DNA of 64,000 nt from the NCBI RefSeq assembly GCF_004310665.1, contig NZ_SIXF01000017.1:1-64000 (forward strand). The letters run 5' to 3'. Source of the stretch: Pedobacter kyonggii. GTDB lineage: Bacteria > Bacteroidota > Bacteroidia > Sphingobacteriales > Sphingobacteriaceae. The first letter of the stretch is position 1. Every line of letters starts with the position of its first letter. Positions 41,952 to 50,506 of the stretch are shown here, in pieces. The position numbers and the translations under genes were made by a program. Under the pieces are notes generated by a model that worked only from the letters and a program-made list of their open reading frames with translations, did no database searches and was not told where the DNA came from.

Positions 41952-43958
41952 ATGTATAAAGTCGTTAAAATCTGTTTTTTTTTCTTACTGCTATTAGGAA
42001 TTAATAAAACCTTTGCACAAGATTTAAAAACAAGTGTTGGTACAAACAAGGAATTGGATTCTGTTCGGAAGAAACTAGACTCGGGAAAGGATTCTGTTGT
42101 TTTTACCGCAAAATATATCAGGTTTACTAAGCTGTCGTTAACTAAAGACAGTATTGTACTGTTGCCTTTAGATACCTCAACTACGAATATTCAGAATTAT
42201 AGTCCGCTTTTACAACCCCTTCACCCAACCATAAACAATGGTAACATGGGCTTGGCAGCCAGACCTTTATTGTACGAGCCTAGTAAAAGGATTGGCTTTG
42301 ATGCAGGATTCCATTCGCTTGATTATTATGCTTTAACGCCCGAAGATATTATTTACTATCAGGCCAGAACCCCTTTTACCAGCTTGTACTTTGTTAGTGC
42401 CGGACAAAAAGAACAGCTTTTTAGGGCTATCCACACACAGAATATTAAAAAAAACTGGAATGTTGGGGTTAACTTTAACCGTGGCGATTCCAGAGGTTTT
42501 TACGCCAGGCAACGCGGCGATAACTTGAATGTTGCCGTATTTTCATGGTACCAATCGCCAAGTAAACGTTATAATATGTGGGCATCGGCAATTTTTAATA
42601 CCATGCGCGCCTACGAGAATGGTTCTACTGTAGCAACAGATTTATTCAATCCAGACTATTCTAAAATTGTAAGAGAAGCAGAGCCTGTAAATTTATCAGA
42701 CGCAAGAAATTTGTACCGTAAAAACACCATTTTCTTAAAGCAAACCTATTATGTAGGCAGGATAGATACCTCTGCAAATGTGAACAATGCTGTTTTACCA
42801 ACCAATAAAGTATCGTACACCTTCGAGTATAATAATGACAGCTACGATTTTTACAAAAATGGAACGGATGTTAATCATGTACTTCCTCCCGGAATTGCGA
42901 GTACAATATTTACGAATGATTCGACCCATGTACAACATATCAAAAATGAGTTTATTTATAGTTTCTTTTTAAGGCCAAAAAACAGTTCGGTTATTAAAAA
43001 TGAACTAAAGGTTGATGCGGGTATAAGGCACGATTATTACAAGCATGAATATCTTGGTATAAAACAAGATGCAACCAATTATGAGCGCAGTAGATTTGCT
43101 TATCAAAACATTACCATTTTAGGCGCAGCGGGTTATCGGTTCTCTAACAATATCGATTTCAATTTAGACTTACAGCAAATTTTGCAGGGTGAAAATGCAG
43201 GCGATTATTTATACGAGGCAAAAAGTAAAATCCTTTTAGGTAAAACCATAGGAAGAATAGAGTTGGGCGCCTATGTACAAAACCAAACGCCGGCGGCTAT
43301 TTTTAATTACTATCATGGCAATCATTACCAATGGACAAACAGCGATTTTAAGAATACTAAAATTGCCAATTTATCATTTAACTATATCAACGATAAGTAC
43401 GGTTTTACTGCAGGAGCCAAGTATTTCTTAACCAGTAACTACGTTTATTTTGCTGCCGACCATAGTAATGGTACGAATGCCATTTTACCAAAACAGGCTA
43501 CTGCTGATATTAGCTTAATCAGGCTGGATGTATCAAAGAAATCGAGGTTTGGTAAGTTTGTAATGGAAAATTATATTGCTTATCAAAAAACAGATAACAA
43601 TGCAGTGTTAAGAACGCCAGAACTTTATACTTATAACAGTATTTATTTTGACAATACTTTTTTCAAAGTATTAAAGGCTAATGTGGGATTTGATGTGAGG
43701 TACAATTCTGAATATGCAAACTACTTATATTCACCTGCAACAGCGCAGTTTTATATTGATGAGCGCAATCCAACAAACCTGGTATCAAAACCGGTAATTG
43801 ATGTCTTTTTTAAAGCAAATTTAAAGAGGGCCAATATTTTTGTTAAATACGATTTTGTTAATCAGGGCTTATTTCAACCAGGTTATTATACTGTAAACAG
43901 GTACCCCATGCAAGATGCCCTATTAAAATTTGGGGTAAGCTGGAACTTTTACGACTAA
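41952..43958 (+). CDS. Putative outer-membrane porin (Porin_10 family)
   Basis: A 668-residue exported barrel protein. MYKVVKICFFFLLLLGINKTFAQ is the signal peptide. The mature protein is a long run of alternating beta strands rich in Tyr, Asn and Phe (for example WNVGVNFNRGDSRGFYARQ and IANLSFNYINDKYGFTAGAKYF), ending in ALLKFGVSWNFYD. The sequence pattern matches Porin_10 proteins (PF14121), found only in Bacteroidota, of unproved function. It starts one base after the punA stop, so lpxK-punA-porin is one transcript. Confidence 0.85.
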   Translation: MYKVVKICFFFLLLLGINKTFAQDLKTSVGTNKELDSVRKKLDSGKDSVVFTAKYIRFTKLSLTKDSIVLLPLDTSTTNIQNYSPLLQPLHPTINNGNMGLAARPLLYEPSKRIGFDAGFHSLDYYALTPEDIIYYQARTPFTSLYFVSAGQKEQLFRAIHTQNIKKNWNVGVNFNRGDSRGFYARQRGDNLNVAVFSWYQSPSKRYNMWASAIFNTMRAYENGSTVATDLFNPDYSKIVREAEPVNLSDARNLYRKNTIFLKQTYYVGRIDTSANVNNAVLPTNKVSYTFEYNNDSYDFYKNGTDVNHVLPPGIASTIFTNDSTHVQHIKNEFIYSFFLRPKNSSVIKNELKVDAGIRHDYYKHEYLGIKQDATNYERSRFAYQNITILGAAGYRFSNNIDFNLDLQQILQGENAGDYLYEAKSKILLGKTIGRIELGAYVQNQTPAAIFNYYHGNHYQWTNSDFKNTKIANLSFNYINDKYGFTAGAKYFLTSNYVYFAADHSNGTNAILPKQATADISLIRLDVSKKSRFGKFVMENYIAYQKTDNNAVLRTPELYTYNSIYFDNTFFKVLKANVGFDVRYNSEYANYLYSPATAQFYIDERNPTNLVSKPVIDVFFKANLKRANIFVKYDFVNQGLFQPGYYTVNRYPMQDALLKFGVSWNFYD

Positions 43959-43972
43959 AGAAACAAGCATAA

Positions 43973-44014
43973 AAAAGCCTCCCGATTTAATAAATCCGGG
44001 AGGCTTTTGTTTTT
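43973..44014. terminator. Bidirectional terminator between porin and PorT-like gene
   Basis: AAAAGCCTCCCG and CGGGAGGCTTTT pair around an AT loop; T-tracts lie on both strands. It serves the convergent genes at 41952 and 44027. Confidence 0.85.
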
Positions 44015-44026
44015 AAGGCTTATTGC

Positions 44027-44758
44027 TTAGAAAGAATAACCTACTGAAAATCCTAATACACGGTTGGTATATTTATTTGAATTAGCTCTTGAATCTTTTG
44101 GAGTTAAATCACTTAAACCTAAACCATAGTTAGCACCTACCAGGAAACCTGAAGATGTGCGGTAAGCTAAACCAAAGTTTGCACCGAAATCTGTCCCGCT
44201 TGCATCCTTATCGGTTGCACTACCAAAGCTTAAATCTTTATCATTGCTTGTAGTGGAGGTTACACTTGAGTTTGTGTTATTATTTACTGTTGTAGTTGTA
44301 CTATTTCCTTTGTTTTTACCCGAAATGTTAAATCCAACATACGGACCAGCACTAATCTGTACTGCACCAGTTTCACCAGTAGGGATATTAAATACCGCGT
44401 TAATTGGCACTTCAATAGCCATTACATTTGTTTTTAACGAAGTTGTTGTGGTAGTTGTTACTGCACCAACTGTTGCCGAATTGGTGCCTTCAAACTTAAC
44501 CCCTTTGTTTTGTAATGAAATTCCTGGTTGGATGAAAAAATTGTTGGCTATTCCAAAATCTCCGAATGCAGTAACATTGTAACCTAAATTATTTTTCGCA
44601 TTGTCGTTAAATAATGCTTCATTGTCGCCACTCGAATGGATTTTGGCTAGGTTAACTCCTGCTTTGATACCGAATCTTGAAGTAGTACCCGTTGTAGATT
44701 GTGCAAATGCACCTGTTGCTAATAAAATAACCGATGCGCTTAATAGTAACTTTTTCAT
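44027..44758 (-). CDS. PorT-like outer-membrane beta-barrel protein
   Basis: A 243-residue protein with signal peptide MKKLLLSASVILLATGAFAQ. The mature sequence has the OMP_b-brl_2 (PorT family) pattern: FGIKAGVNLAKIHSSG at the start, VTAFGDFGIANNFFIQPGISLQNKG, QISAGPYVGFNISG, FGANFGLAYRTSSGFLVGANYGLGLSDLTP and a C-terminal VLGFSVGYSF. Two Thr/Asn-rich loops (TTTTTTS; TTTTVNNNTNSSVTSTTSND) sit between strands. Likely a structural or unknown-function outer-membrane barrel. Confidence 0.85.
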   Translation of the reverse strand: MKKLLLSASVILLATGAFAQSTTGTTSRFGIKAGVNLAKIHSSGDNEALFNDNAKNNLGYNVTAFGDFGIANNFFIQPGISLQNKGVKFEGTNSATVGAVTTTTTTSLKTNVMAIEVPINAVFNIPTGETGAVQISAGPYVGFNISGKNKGNSTTTTVNNNTNSSVTSTTSNDKDLSFGSATDKDASGTDFGANFGLAYRTSSGFLVGANYGLGLSDLTPKDSRANSNKYTNRVLGFSVGYSF

Positions 44759-45042
44759 AATATTTTTCTTTTAGAAGAATCTTGTTTAAAAATTTCAGGC
44801 TTAAACCTGTTGTTAATTACAAGCCTCAATTCCAAAAGCTGTGCCAAAGTATCAAGTCTGTTACAGTTTGTCTGGTAATCTACTGGTTTACAGGAGTTTT
44901 TTTAAGCGGTTTCAGTATAATTACGATAGCAATTAGTTATGCCGATAGATGTGATTTACTGTCTACATAATAGGAATATCCAGTAGAATTACTAGTTTTT
45001 TAACCTTAAAAGAAAAGATGCCAAAAGGCGATTACTCTAAAA

Positions 45043-46302
45043 TTATGTTTTTTGAGGTTTCTTTTTTGCCGCAGGGAAAAGCACATTATTAAGGATCAGG
45101 CGGTATCCTGGTGAATTTGGATGCAGATTTAAATCTGTTGGCGGATCGCCAACAGCATGCTGATAATCTTCAGGATCGTGCCCACCATAAAAAGTAAACT
45201 GACCTTTGCCAATTTCTCCGTGTAAATACCTTACCTCTGCAGCACCTTTATTTTCGCCCAAAACAGTTACACTTGTTTTAACTAAACTCTTTCTGAAAGC
45301 TGTGGTTTGCCCCATAAAGCCTTTAATCACCTTATCATGATCTTGGGTAAGCATGGTTGGAACAAGATCCCATTTGGCCGAAAAATCGAATAAAGTAAAG
45401 TAATCGTTGCTTTGGTTCAGCGTACGGGTTTGAGTAGCGTCGATATCCGAAAATTCATAGTTCATTGGGTTGTTATCTAATTTAAAATTCTGGAAAGCTA
45501 AGGTTTTATTAAAATCCAGTTTACTTTGGGCATTTGGATCTGCAGCATCACCATCAAACATTTGGGCACAAATATCTACCCCATCAGCAGCAAGGGCAAT
45601 GTCGAAACTATCAGTGCCCGAGCACATTGCAAACAAAAAGCCTCCACCAGCACAATATTCTTTAATGTGTTTGGCAACGGCTAATTTCATTTCAGAAACC
45701 TTTTTATAACCCATGCGTTTAGCTAAGGTTTCCTGGTTTTTAACATCTTCCTGATACCAGGTTGCATACCTGAAATTGGCCCAGAAACGTCCGTACTGCC
45801 CGGTAAAATCTTCATGGTGCAAGTGTAGCCAGTCGTATTTGCTCAATTTATCCTGTAAAATATCATCATCATAAATTACATCGTATGGGATTTCGGCGTA
45901 GGTTAAAACGAGTGTAACGGCATCATCCCAAGGTAATTTGCTTTTTGGAGAGTAAACTGCAATTTTTGGTGTTTTCTCCAGCTTAACCATTTCCATATTC
46001 ACCGCAGGATCGCTGATTTCGTTTAAAAGGTTGGTTACCTTTCCATCGGCCATTACTTCGTATGATACCCCGCGGATTTTAAGCTCGTCTTCAACTGTTT
46101 TATTGTATTTAATTAAAAAACTTCCGCCACGGTAATTTAAAAGCCAATCAACCTCTAGTTGTTTGCTGATTGTCCAATAGGCTATACCATATGCTTTAAG
46201 GTGGTTCTTTTGGTCTTCATCCATGTAAATCAACAAAGAAGAAGCCCTTAGCCCCAGGGAGCAAAGCAGGCAAATGAGCAGGATATAATATTTCTTTATC
46301 AA
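45043..46302 (-). CDS. Exported protein, often labelled asparagine synthetase B, with a GATase-like region
   Basis: A 419-residue protein with signal peptide MIKKYYILLICLLCSLGLRAS. Relatives in Bacteroidota carry the name asparagine synthetase B, but no N-terminal catalytic Cys and no ATP-binding SGGLDS motif are visible, and it is exported. The middle has YDWLHLHHEDFTGQYGRFW and KHIKEYCAGGGFLFAMCSGTDSFDIALA, resembling a ThuA or class I amidotransferase-like fold where a Cys follows a nucleophile elbow. The C-terminus has GQFTFYGGHDPEDYQHAVGDPPTDLNLHPNSPGYRLILNNVL, typical of ThuA-like proteins. I doubt the enzyme name; function unknown. Confidence 0.7.
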   Translation of the reverse strand: MIKKYYILLICLLCSLGLRASSLLIYMDEDQKNHLKAYGIAYWTISKQLEVDWLLNYRGGSFLIKYNKTVEDELKIRGVSYEVMADGKVTNLLNEISDPAVNMEMVKLEKTPKIAVYSPKSKLPWDDAVTLVLTYAEIPYDVIYDDDILQDKLSKYDWLHLHHEDFTGQYGRFWANFRYATWYQEDVKNQETLAKRMGYKKVSEMKLAVAKHIKEYCAGGGFLFAMCSGTDSFDIALAADGVDICAQMFDGDAADPNAQSKLDFNKTLAFQNFKLDNNPMNYEFSDIDATQTRTLNQSNDYFTLFDFSAKWDLVPTMLTQDHDKVIKGFMGQTTAFRKSLVKTSVTVLGENKGAAEVRYLHGEIGKGQFTFYGGHDPEDYQHAVGDPPTDLNLHPNSPGYRLILNNVLFPAAKKKPQKT

Positions 46303-46457
46303 ATCGGTATGCTTAAAACACTAAAATACCGCATTTAAACTGTATAGAAAAATTTAATGATGTTATAAGTTATACAATTTTGTTATTTTTGCCCTCTACA
46401 AAAAAAATACGATTGTTTTTTAGGAAAAGAAAATTTAAAATTAGTACCGATATTGAT

Positions 46458-46919
46458 ATGAGTAAAGCAATAATAAAAACAGAAAAAGGCGAAATGACTG
46501 TAGAATTCTACGATAATGATGCGCCGAAAGCCGTTGCAAACTTTAAAAAATTAGCTAAAGAAGGCTTTTATGATGGTGTAACTTTTCACCGTGTAATTCC
46601 TAATTTTATGGTTCAGGGCGGATGCCCAAATTCAAAAGACCCAGCTAAAGCACATTTAGCAGGTACTGGTGGCCCAGGTTATAAAATTGATTGCGAACTG
46701 GACGGAGAAAATCAATATCACGATCGTGGTGTTTTATCTATGGCCCATGCTGGCCGCAACACTGGTGGTTCACAGTTTTTTATCTGCCATAGCAGAACAA
46801 ATACTGCTCATTTGGACCGCAACCATACTTGTTTTGGTAAAGTTGTTGAGAATGTAGACCTTGTAGATGATATCCGTCAGGGTGATAAAATTTTAAACAT
46901 AGAAGTTTTAGAAGATTAA
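46458..46919 (+). CDS. ppiB: Peptidyl-prolyl cis-trans isomerase, cyclophilin type
   Basis: A 153-residue cytoplasmic cyclophilin. Start at the ATG at 46458 (MSKAIIKTEKGEMTVEFYD) because the longer frame gives an unrelated basic leader. Active-site residues: FHRVIPNFMVQGG (Arg, Phe, Met, Gln), GVLSMAHAGRNTGGSQFFICHS (Ala, Asn, Gln, Phe) and HLDRNHTCFGKVVE (His). It catalyses proline isomerisation in folding. No signal peptide, so the cytoplasmic PpiB type. Heptad tracts flank its 3' side. Confidence 0.93.
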   Translation: MSKAIIKTEKGEMTVEFYDNDAPKAVANFKKLAKEGFYDGVTFHRVIPNFMVQGGCPNSKDPAKAHLAGTGGPGYKIDCELDGENQYHDRGVLSMAHAGRNTGGSQFFICHSRTNTAHLDRNHTCFGKVVENVDLVDDIRQGDKILNIEVLED

Positions 46920-46924
46920 AAATA

Positions 46925-47063
46925 GATACGAGATTTGAGACATTAGATTTGAGACTTGATTTCTCTGATTGATGCTCTATCTCATTAATAATTGAACAAA
47001 GAGTTTTAGTTATTTGATTTGAGTGATTTCTCATATCTCATATCTCGAATCTCATATCTCAAA
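46925..47063. repeat. Two heptad-period tracts facing each other
   Basis: 46925-46959: gatacga, gatttga, gacatta, gatttga, gacttga. 47029-47063: tctcata, tctcata, tctcgaa, tctcata, tctcaaa. The second set is close to the inverse complement of the first. Both have an exact 7-nt step. Confidence 0.8.
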
Positions 47064-47070
47064 AAAAAAT

Positions 47071-47613
47071 ATGAATTTAAGAGGAATTGTTGCCGTATCT
47101 GGCAGACCGGGTTTGTTTAAACTGGTTGGACAAAATAAAGTAGGTTACATTTTAGAAGGCTTAGATGCTCAAAAAACTAAAGTTGTAGCTAACATCACCA
47201 ACACAAAATTAGCTTCATTAGAAGATATTACGGTGTATGGTGAAGATGAAGAAATTAAATTGGCCGATATTTTTGCTAAAATTTCTGCAAAAGGATCTAC
47301 TCCTGATTTGAAAGGCGATTTACGCGCTTATTTTCTTGAAGTAGCACCAGGTCACGATCAAGAGAAAGTTTATGCTTCTGATATGAAGAAAATTATCACT
47401 TGGTATAACTTATTAAAAGATCTGCCATTGTTTACTGAAGAAACTCCAGAAACACCAGGTACACCAGCAGAGGTTAAGTTATCAGAAGAAAAAGCAGCTT
47501 CGGATAAAAAACAAAAAGCTACAGGATCTAAAGCATCAGCAAGTGCTAAAGCAACTACTAAAACTTCAGCTCCAGCTAAAAAAGCAAGTATGACCAGTAA
47601 AAAAGGCGTTTAA
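47071..47613 (+). CDS. DUF5606 family protein
   Basis: A 180-residue protein. Start at the ATG at 47071 (MNLRGIVAVSGRPGLFKLVGQ) since the upstream part of the frame is repeat sequence. The N-terminal ~130 residues (KVGYILEGLDAQKTKVVANITNTKLASLEDITVYG, then DMKKIITWYNLLKDLPLF) match DUF5606, found only in Bacteroidota and uncharacterised. The last 50 residues are Lys/Ala/Ser-rich and low complexity (KKQKATGSKASASAKATTKTS), like a histone-type tail. Terminator follows. Confidence 0.85.
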   Translation: MNLRGIVAVSGRPGLFKLVGQNKVGYILEGLDAQKTKVVANITNTKLASLEDITVYGEDEEIKLADIFAKISAKGSTPDLKGDLRAYFLEVAPGHDQEKVYASDMKKIITWYNLLKDLPLFTEETPETPGTPAEVKLSEEKAASDKKQKATGSKASASAKATTKTSAPAKKASMTSKKGV

Positions 47614-47638
47614 GCTTTATTTACCCAAATTATAGCGA

Positions 47639-47667
47639 ACACCAGGCAATTTGTCTGGTGTTTTTTT
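47639..47667 (+). terminator. Terminator of the DUF5606 gene
   Basis: ACACCAG pairs with CTGGTGT around a 9-nt loop, followed by seven T. Confidence 0.8.
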
Positions 47668-47673
47668 GTGGGT

Positions 47674-47802
47674 TTAATCGAAGAAATAATAAAGCAAAGC
47701 TACAATAACCAGCGATGCAATAATGCTGATCCATAGGTATTTATTGTTGCCGTTCTGATTGCTTTTATATCTGTATTCCCGTTTATATTTATCTAATAGC
47801 AT
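47674..47802 (-). CDS. Small single-pass membrane protein, 42 residues
   Basis: The minus-strand frame encodes MLLDKYKREYRYKSNQNGNN then KYLWISIIASLVIVALLYYF and FD. A basic-polar N-terminus is followed by one clean transmembrane helix of about 18 residues. AAAAGAAA lies a few bases before the ATG. It sits in the gap between the DUF5606 terminator and rlmH, with no competing ORF. I see no family; it reads like the small leaderless membrane proteins frequent in Bacteroidota. Same strand as rlmH, with about 200 bases between. Confidence 0.6.
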   Translation of the reverse strand: MLLDKYKREYRYKSNQNGNNKYLWISIIASLVIVALLYYFFD

Positions 47803-47841
47803 AATTTCTTTTATTTAATGATGATTTTAATCCTGTTTTTC

Positions 47842-47876
47842 CATATCTCATCTTACCTCAACCATTTTCCATCTCT
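47842..47876. repeat. Heptad-period degenerate tract
   Basis: catatct, catctta, cctcaac, cattttc, catctct in exact 7-nt steps, in the gap upstream of the small membrane protein. Confidence 0.6.
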
Positions 47877-48004
47877 AAGCATGATGTTGTTATGTTAAGC
47901 CCCGTGGCGGTAAACATAATTTAACCACAGATAAAAAGGATGCACACAGATATAAAAATCCGTGTTTATCTATGGTTAAAACCCCTTAACCTAATGGGAT
48001 TGTT

Positions 48005-48478
48005 CTAAGCGTGATGATAAGGTTCTCCTTTTAAAATGCTAAATCCCCGGTAAAGCTGCTCTACAAAAAACAATCTGATCATTTGATGTGAAAAGGTCAT
48101 GTCAGACAGCGAAATTAAACCGTTTGCCCTTTTGTAAATGGTTTCATCAAATCCATAAGGGCCGCCAATAATAAAAATTAAATGCTGCACACTACCAATC
48201 ATCTGTTTGTTTAAGTAGTTTGAAAATTCTATTGATGAATATTTTTTCCCTTTTTCATCTAACAAAATAACAACATCGCCATTATTAATTTGTTTGTGCA
48301 GTAGTTCTGCCTCTTTTGCCTTTTGCTGCGCTTCACTTAGGTTTTTAACATTCTTTACATCTGGTAAAGCCACAAAACTAAAGTTAATATAATGCTTTAA
48401 ACGGTTGATATATTTATCAATTCCTTCAATTAGATATTTATCTTCTGTTTTGCCAATGGCGATCAGTGTAATCTTCAT
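48005..48478 (-). CDS. rlmH: 23S rRNA (pseudouridine1915-N3)-methyltransferase
   Basis: A 157-residue SPOUT-class methyltransferase acting on the 70S ribosome at helix 69. Family features: MKITLIAIGKTEDKYLIEGIDKYINRLKHYI at the N-terminus, VILLDEKGKKYSSIEFSNYL, LIFIIGGPYGF (SAM knot) and LSDMTFSHQMIRLFFVEQLYRGFSILKGEPYHHA at the C-terminus. Length (E. coli 155) and the C-terminal YHH are diagnostic. Monocistronic. Confidence 0.96.
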   Translation of the reverse strand: MKITLIAIGKTEDKYLIEGIDKYINRLKHYINFSFVALPDVKNVKNLSEAQQKAKEAELLHKQINNGDVVILLDEKGKKYSSIEFSNYLNKQMIGSVQHLIFIIGGPYGFDETIYKRANGLISLSDMTFSHQMIRLFFVEQLYRGFSILKGEPYHHA

Positions 48479-48591
48479 TTAATATTTTACCTATCTTTAG
48501 AATTTCGAGATTCAAACTTAGAGAAAATTGTAACAAAAAACACAATCTATCGATCTTATACCTTCGAAAATATATACACCGAAGCGATATC

Positions 48592-50406
48592 ATGTTAAAA
48601 AAACAAGCAGAAATAATAGCCGATTACGATCAAAAAATTAAGCAGGTTACCGCTGATATAGCAGTGACCAAAAAAATAATAGATCAACTTTCGTTCATGC
48701 GGATCGGATTGTTCCTAGCCGAAATTTTATTTTTTATTTTACTGGTGAGTTCTGTGGATGATGATTTACGTACATTAATTCAGTTTGCATTATTAGTGCC
48801 GGTAATCGCTTTTGCCTTCATTGTGCGCCGGCAAAGTAAGTTAGACCGCGAAATCGATTTTAAAAAGCAACTCTTGTGGGTTTATCAGAATGAGTGGAAT
48901 GTTTTAAACGGAACAGCCAATGGCTACGATCATGGTCAAGCTTTCGAATCTGAACTGCATCCCTATACTTCCGATCTTGATATTTTTGGTGCCGCATCTC
49001 TGTTTTCCTTGATTAACCGTTGTAGTACCAAAAGCGGAAATAACCTCCTGGCTAAAAATTTCGCAGAAAAACCAACAAGGAATAAGATATTACTCCGCCA
49101 AGAAGCTATAAAAGAAATAACAGATAAAATAGCAGAAACTTATAGGTTCAGGGCTAATCTGCATGGTTACGACCCCGATAAAATAGAGCAGATTAAAATA
49201 CAGCTTAAACACCAATTGGGGGCACAATTAGAATTTGTAAAGGGCAGTTTTTTGAGGTTTTATGTAAAGCTTGTCCCTTATATTTCTGTTGGTTTAATTT
49301 TGGCGGCTCTTTTTATTAGCGCTGCTTTTTGGAAAATATTGGTACTTCTATTTGTAATCCACACAGGGTGGAATGTTTTATTAGGCTCAAAAATTAACAA
49401 GGTTTTTTACACCTTTGGTGGAAGTTCGAATCTGTTAAACGGTTATGCCAGTGCTATTTTATGGACAGAGAATCAAAACTGGCAAAGTTCATACATCTTA
49501 GGTTTATTAGATTCAAAAATCCCGGTAAGCAAAGAAATTAAGGGCCTATCCAAAATTATTCAGAATTTTGATGCCAGGCTGAATATCCTGGTTGGTGGTA
49601 TATTGAACGCACTTTTGCTTTGGGATTTAAAGTGCTGTATCAGTTTAGACATTTGGTATAAATCTTCATCAGAGGATGTGATTTCGGCACTTGATCACTT
49701 AGGCGATTTTGAAGAGCTGATTTCATTGGCCACAACGGCCTATAATCAACCAGATTGGGTTTTTCCAGTTATTACAGGTCAGTTTGCATTAGCTGCTACC
49801 CATATTGGCCATCCGCTTATTAACGAGCAAGTTCGGGTGGATAATGATTTTCATTTGGAAGCCAAACCAACTGTAGATATTGTAACGGGTTCTAACATGG
49901 CCGGCAAAAGCACTTTTCTACGTACTTTGGGTATTAATATGATATTGGCTTATACTGGTGCACCGGTTTGTGCCAAAACCATGCAATTGTCGGTTTTTTC
50001 GATCAATACCTATATGCGGATTAAAGATTCGCTGAACGAAAGTACCTCAACTTTTAAGGCAGAGTTAAACCGCCTGAAAATGATTCTAGATAATGTGGTT
50101 AAAGACAAAGATACTTTTGTATTGATTGACGAAATGTTGCGGGGTACAAACAGCCGGGATAAATATTTGGGATCGAAGGTTTTTATACAAAAGCTGATTA
50201 CCGAAAAAACACCTGCACTTTTTGCCACACACGATTTACAACTGGCAGATCTGATTATCGATCACCCCGAAACCGTCCGTAATTTCCATTTTGATATCCA
50301 GATCACCGAAGGCGAAATGAAATTTGATTATTTATTGAAGCAAGGGCCTTGTAAGACTTTTAATGCAGCTATTTTGCTGAAGGAAATTGGCTTAACCTTG
50401 GATTAA
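48592..50406 (+). CDS. MutS-related ATPase with membrane segments
   Basis: A 604-residue protein of the MutS family lacking the mismatch-recognition domain. Hydrophobic segments at about 40-58, 62-79 and 214-250 suggest membrane attachment. The C-terminal ATPase has DIVTGSNMAGKSTFLRTLG (Walker A), then DTFVLIDEMLRGTNSRDKY (Walker B) and ALFATHDLQLADL (H-loop). N-terminal ~25 residues form a coiled coil. Proteins like this are common in Bacteroidota, called MutS-like or DNA mismatch repair ATPase, but the membrane segments argue against a role in ordinary repair. Function unknown. Confidence 0.88.
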   Translation: MLKKQAEIIADYDQKIKQVTADIAVTKKIIDQLSFMRIGLFLAEILFFILLVSSVDDDLRTLIQFALLVPVIAFAFIVRRQSKLDREIDFKKQLLWVYQNEWNVLNGTANGYDHGQAFESELHPYTSDLDIFGAASLFSLINRCSTKSGNNLLAKNFAEKPTRNKILLRQEAIKEITDKIAETYRFRANLHGYDPDKIEQIKIQLKHQLGAQLEFVKGSFLRFYVKLVPYISVGLILAALFISAAFWKILVLLFVIHTGWNVLLGSKINKVFYTFGGSSNLLNGYASAILWTENQNWQSSYILGLLDSKIPVSKEIKGLSKIIQNFDARLNILVGGILNALLLWDLKCCISLDIWYKSSSEDVISALDHLGDFEELISLATTAYNQPDWVFPVITGQFALAATHIGHPLINEQVRVDNDFHLEAKPTVDIVTGSNMAGKSTFLRTLGINMILAYTGAPVCAKTMQLSVFSINTYMRIKDSLNESTSTFKAELNRLKMILDNVVKDKDTFVLIDEMLRGTNSRDKYLGSKVFIQKLITEKTPALFATHDLQLADLIIDHPETVRNFHFDIQITEGEMKFDYLLKQGPCKTFNAAILLKEIGLTLD

Positions 50407-50506
50407 TATTGATGGAGTTGGGTATTTTAATCTGCTATTTAATAGATTAAATTTTTAACTTCAACTTTTAACAAAACGCTTAAACTGCTCTAAATTACGA
50501 TTTCTC

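Noticed and set aside
44782-44970. 62-codon plus-strand ORF in the gap before the PorT-like gene
   Set aside because: It has a hydrophobic segment but no family, no leader and overlaps the likely promoter region of the divergent gene; too weak to list.
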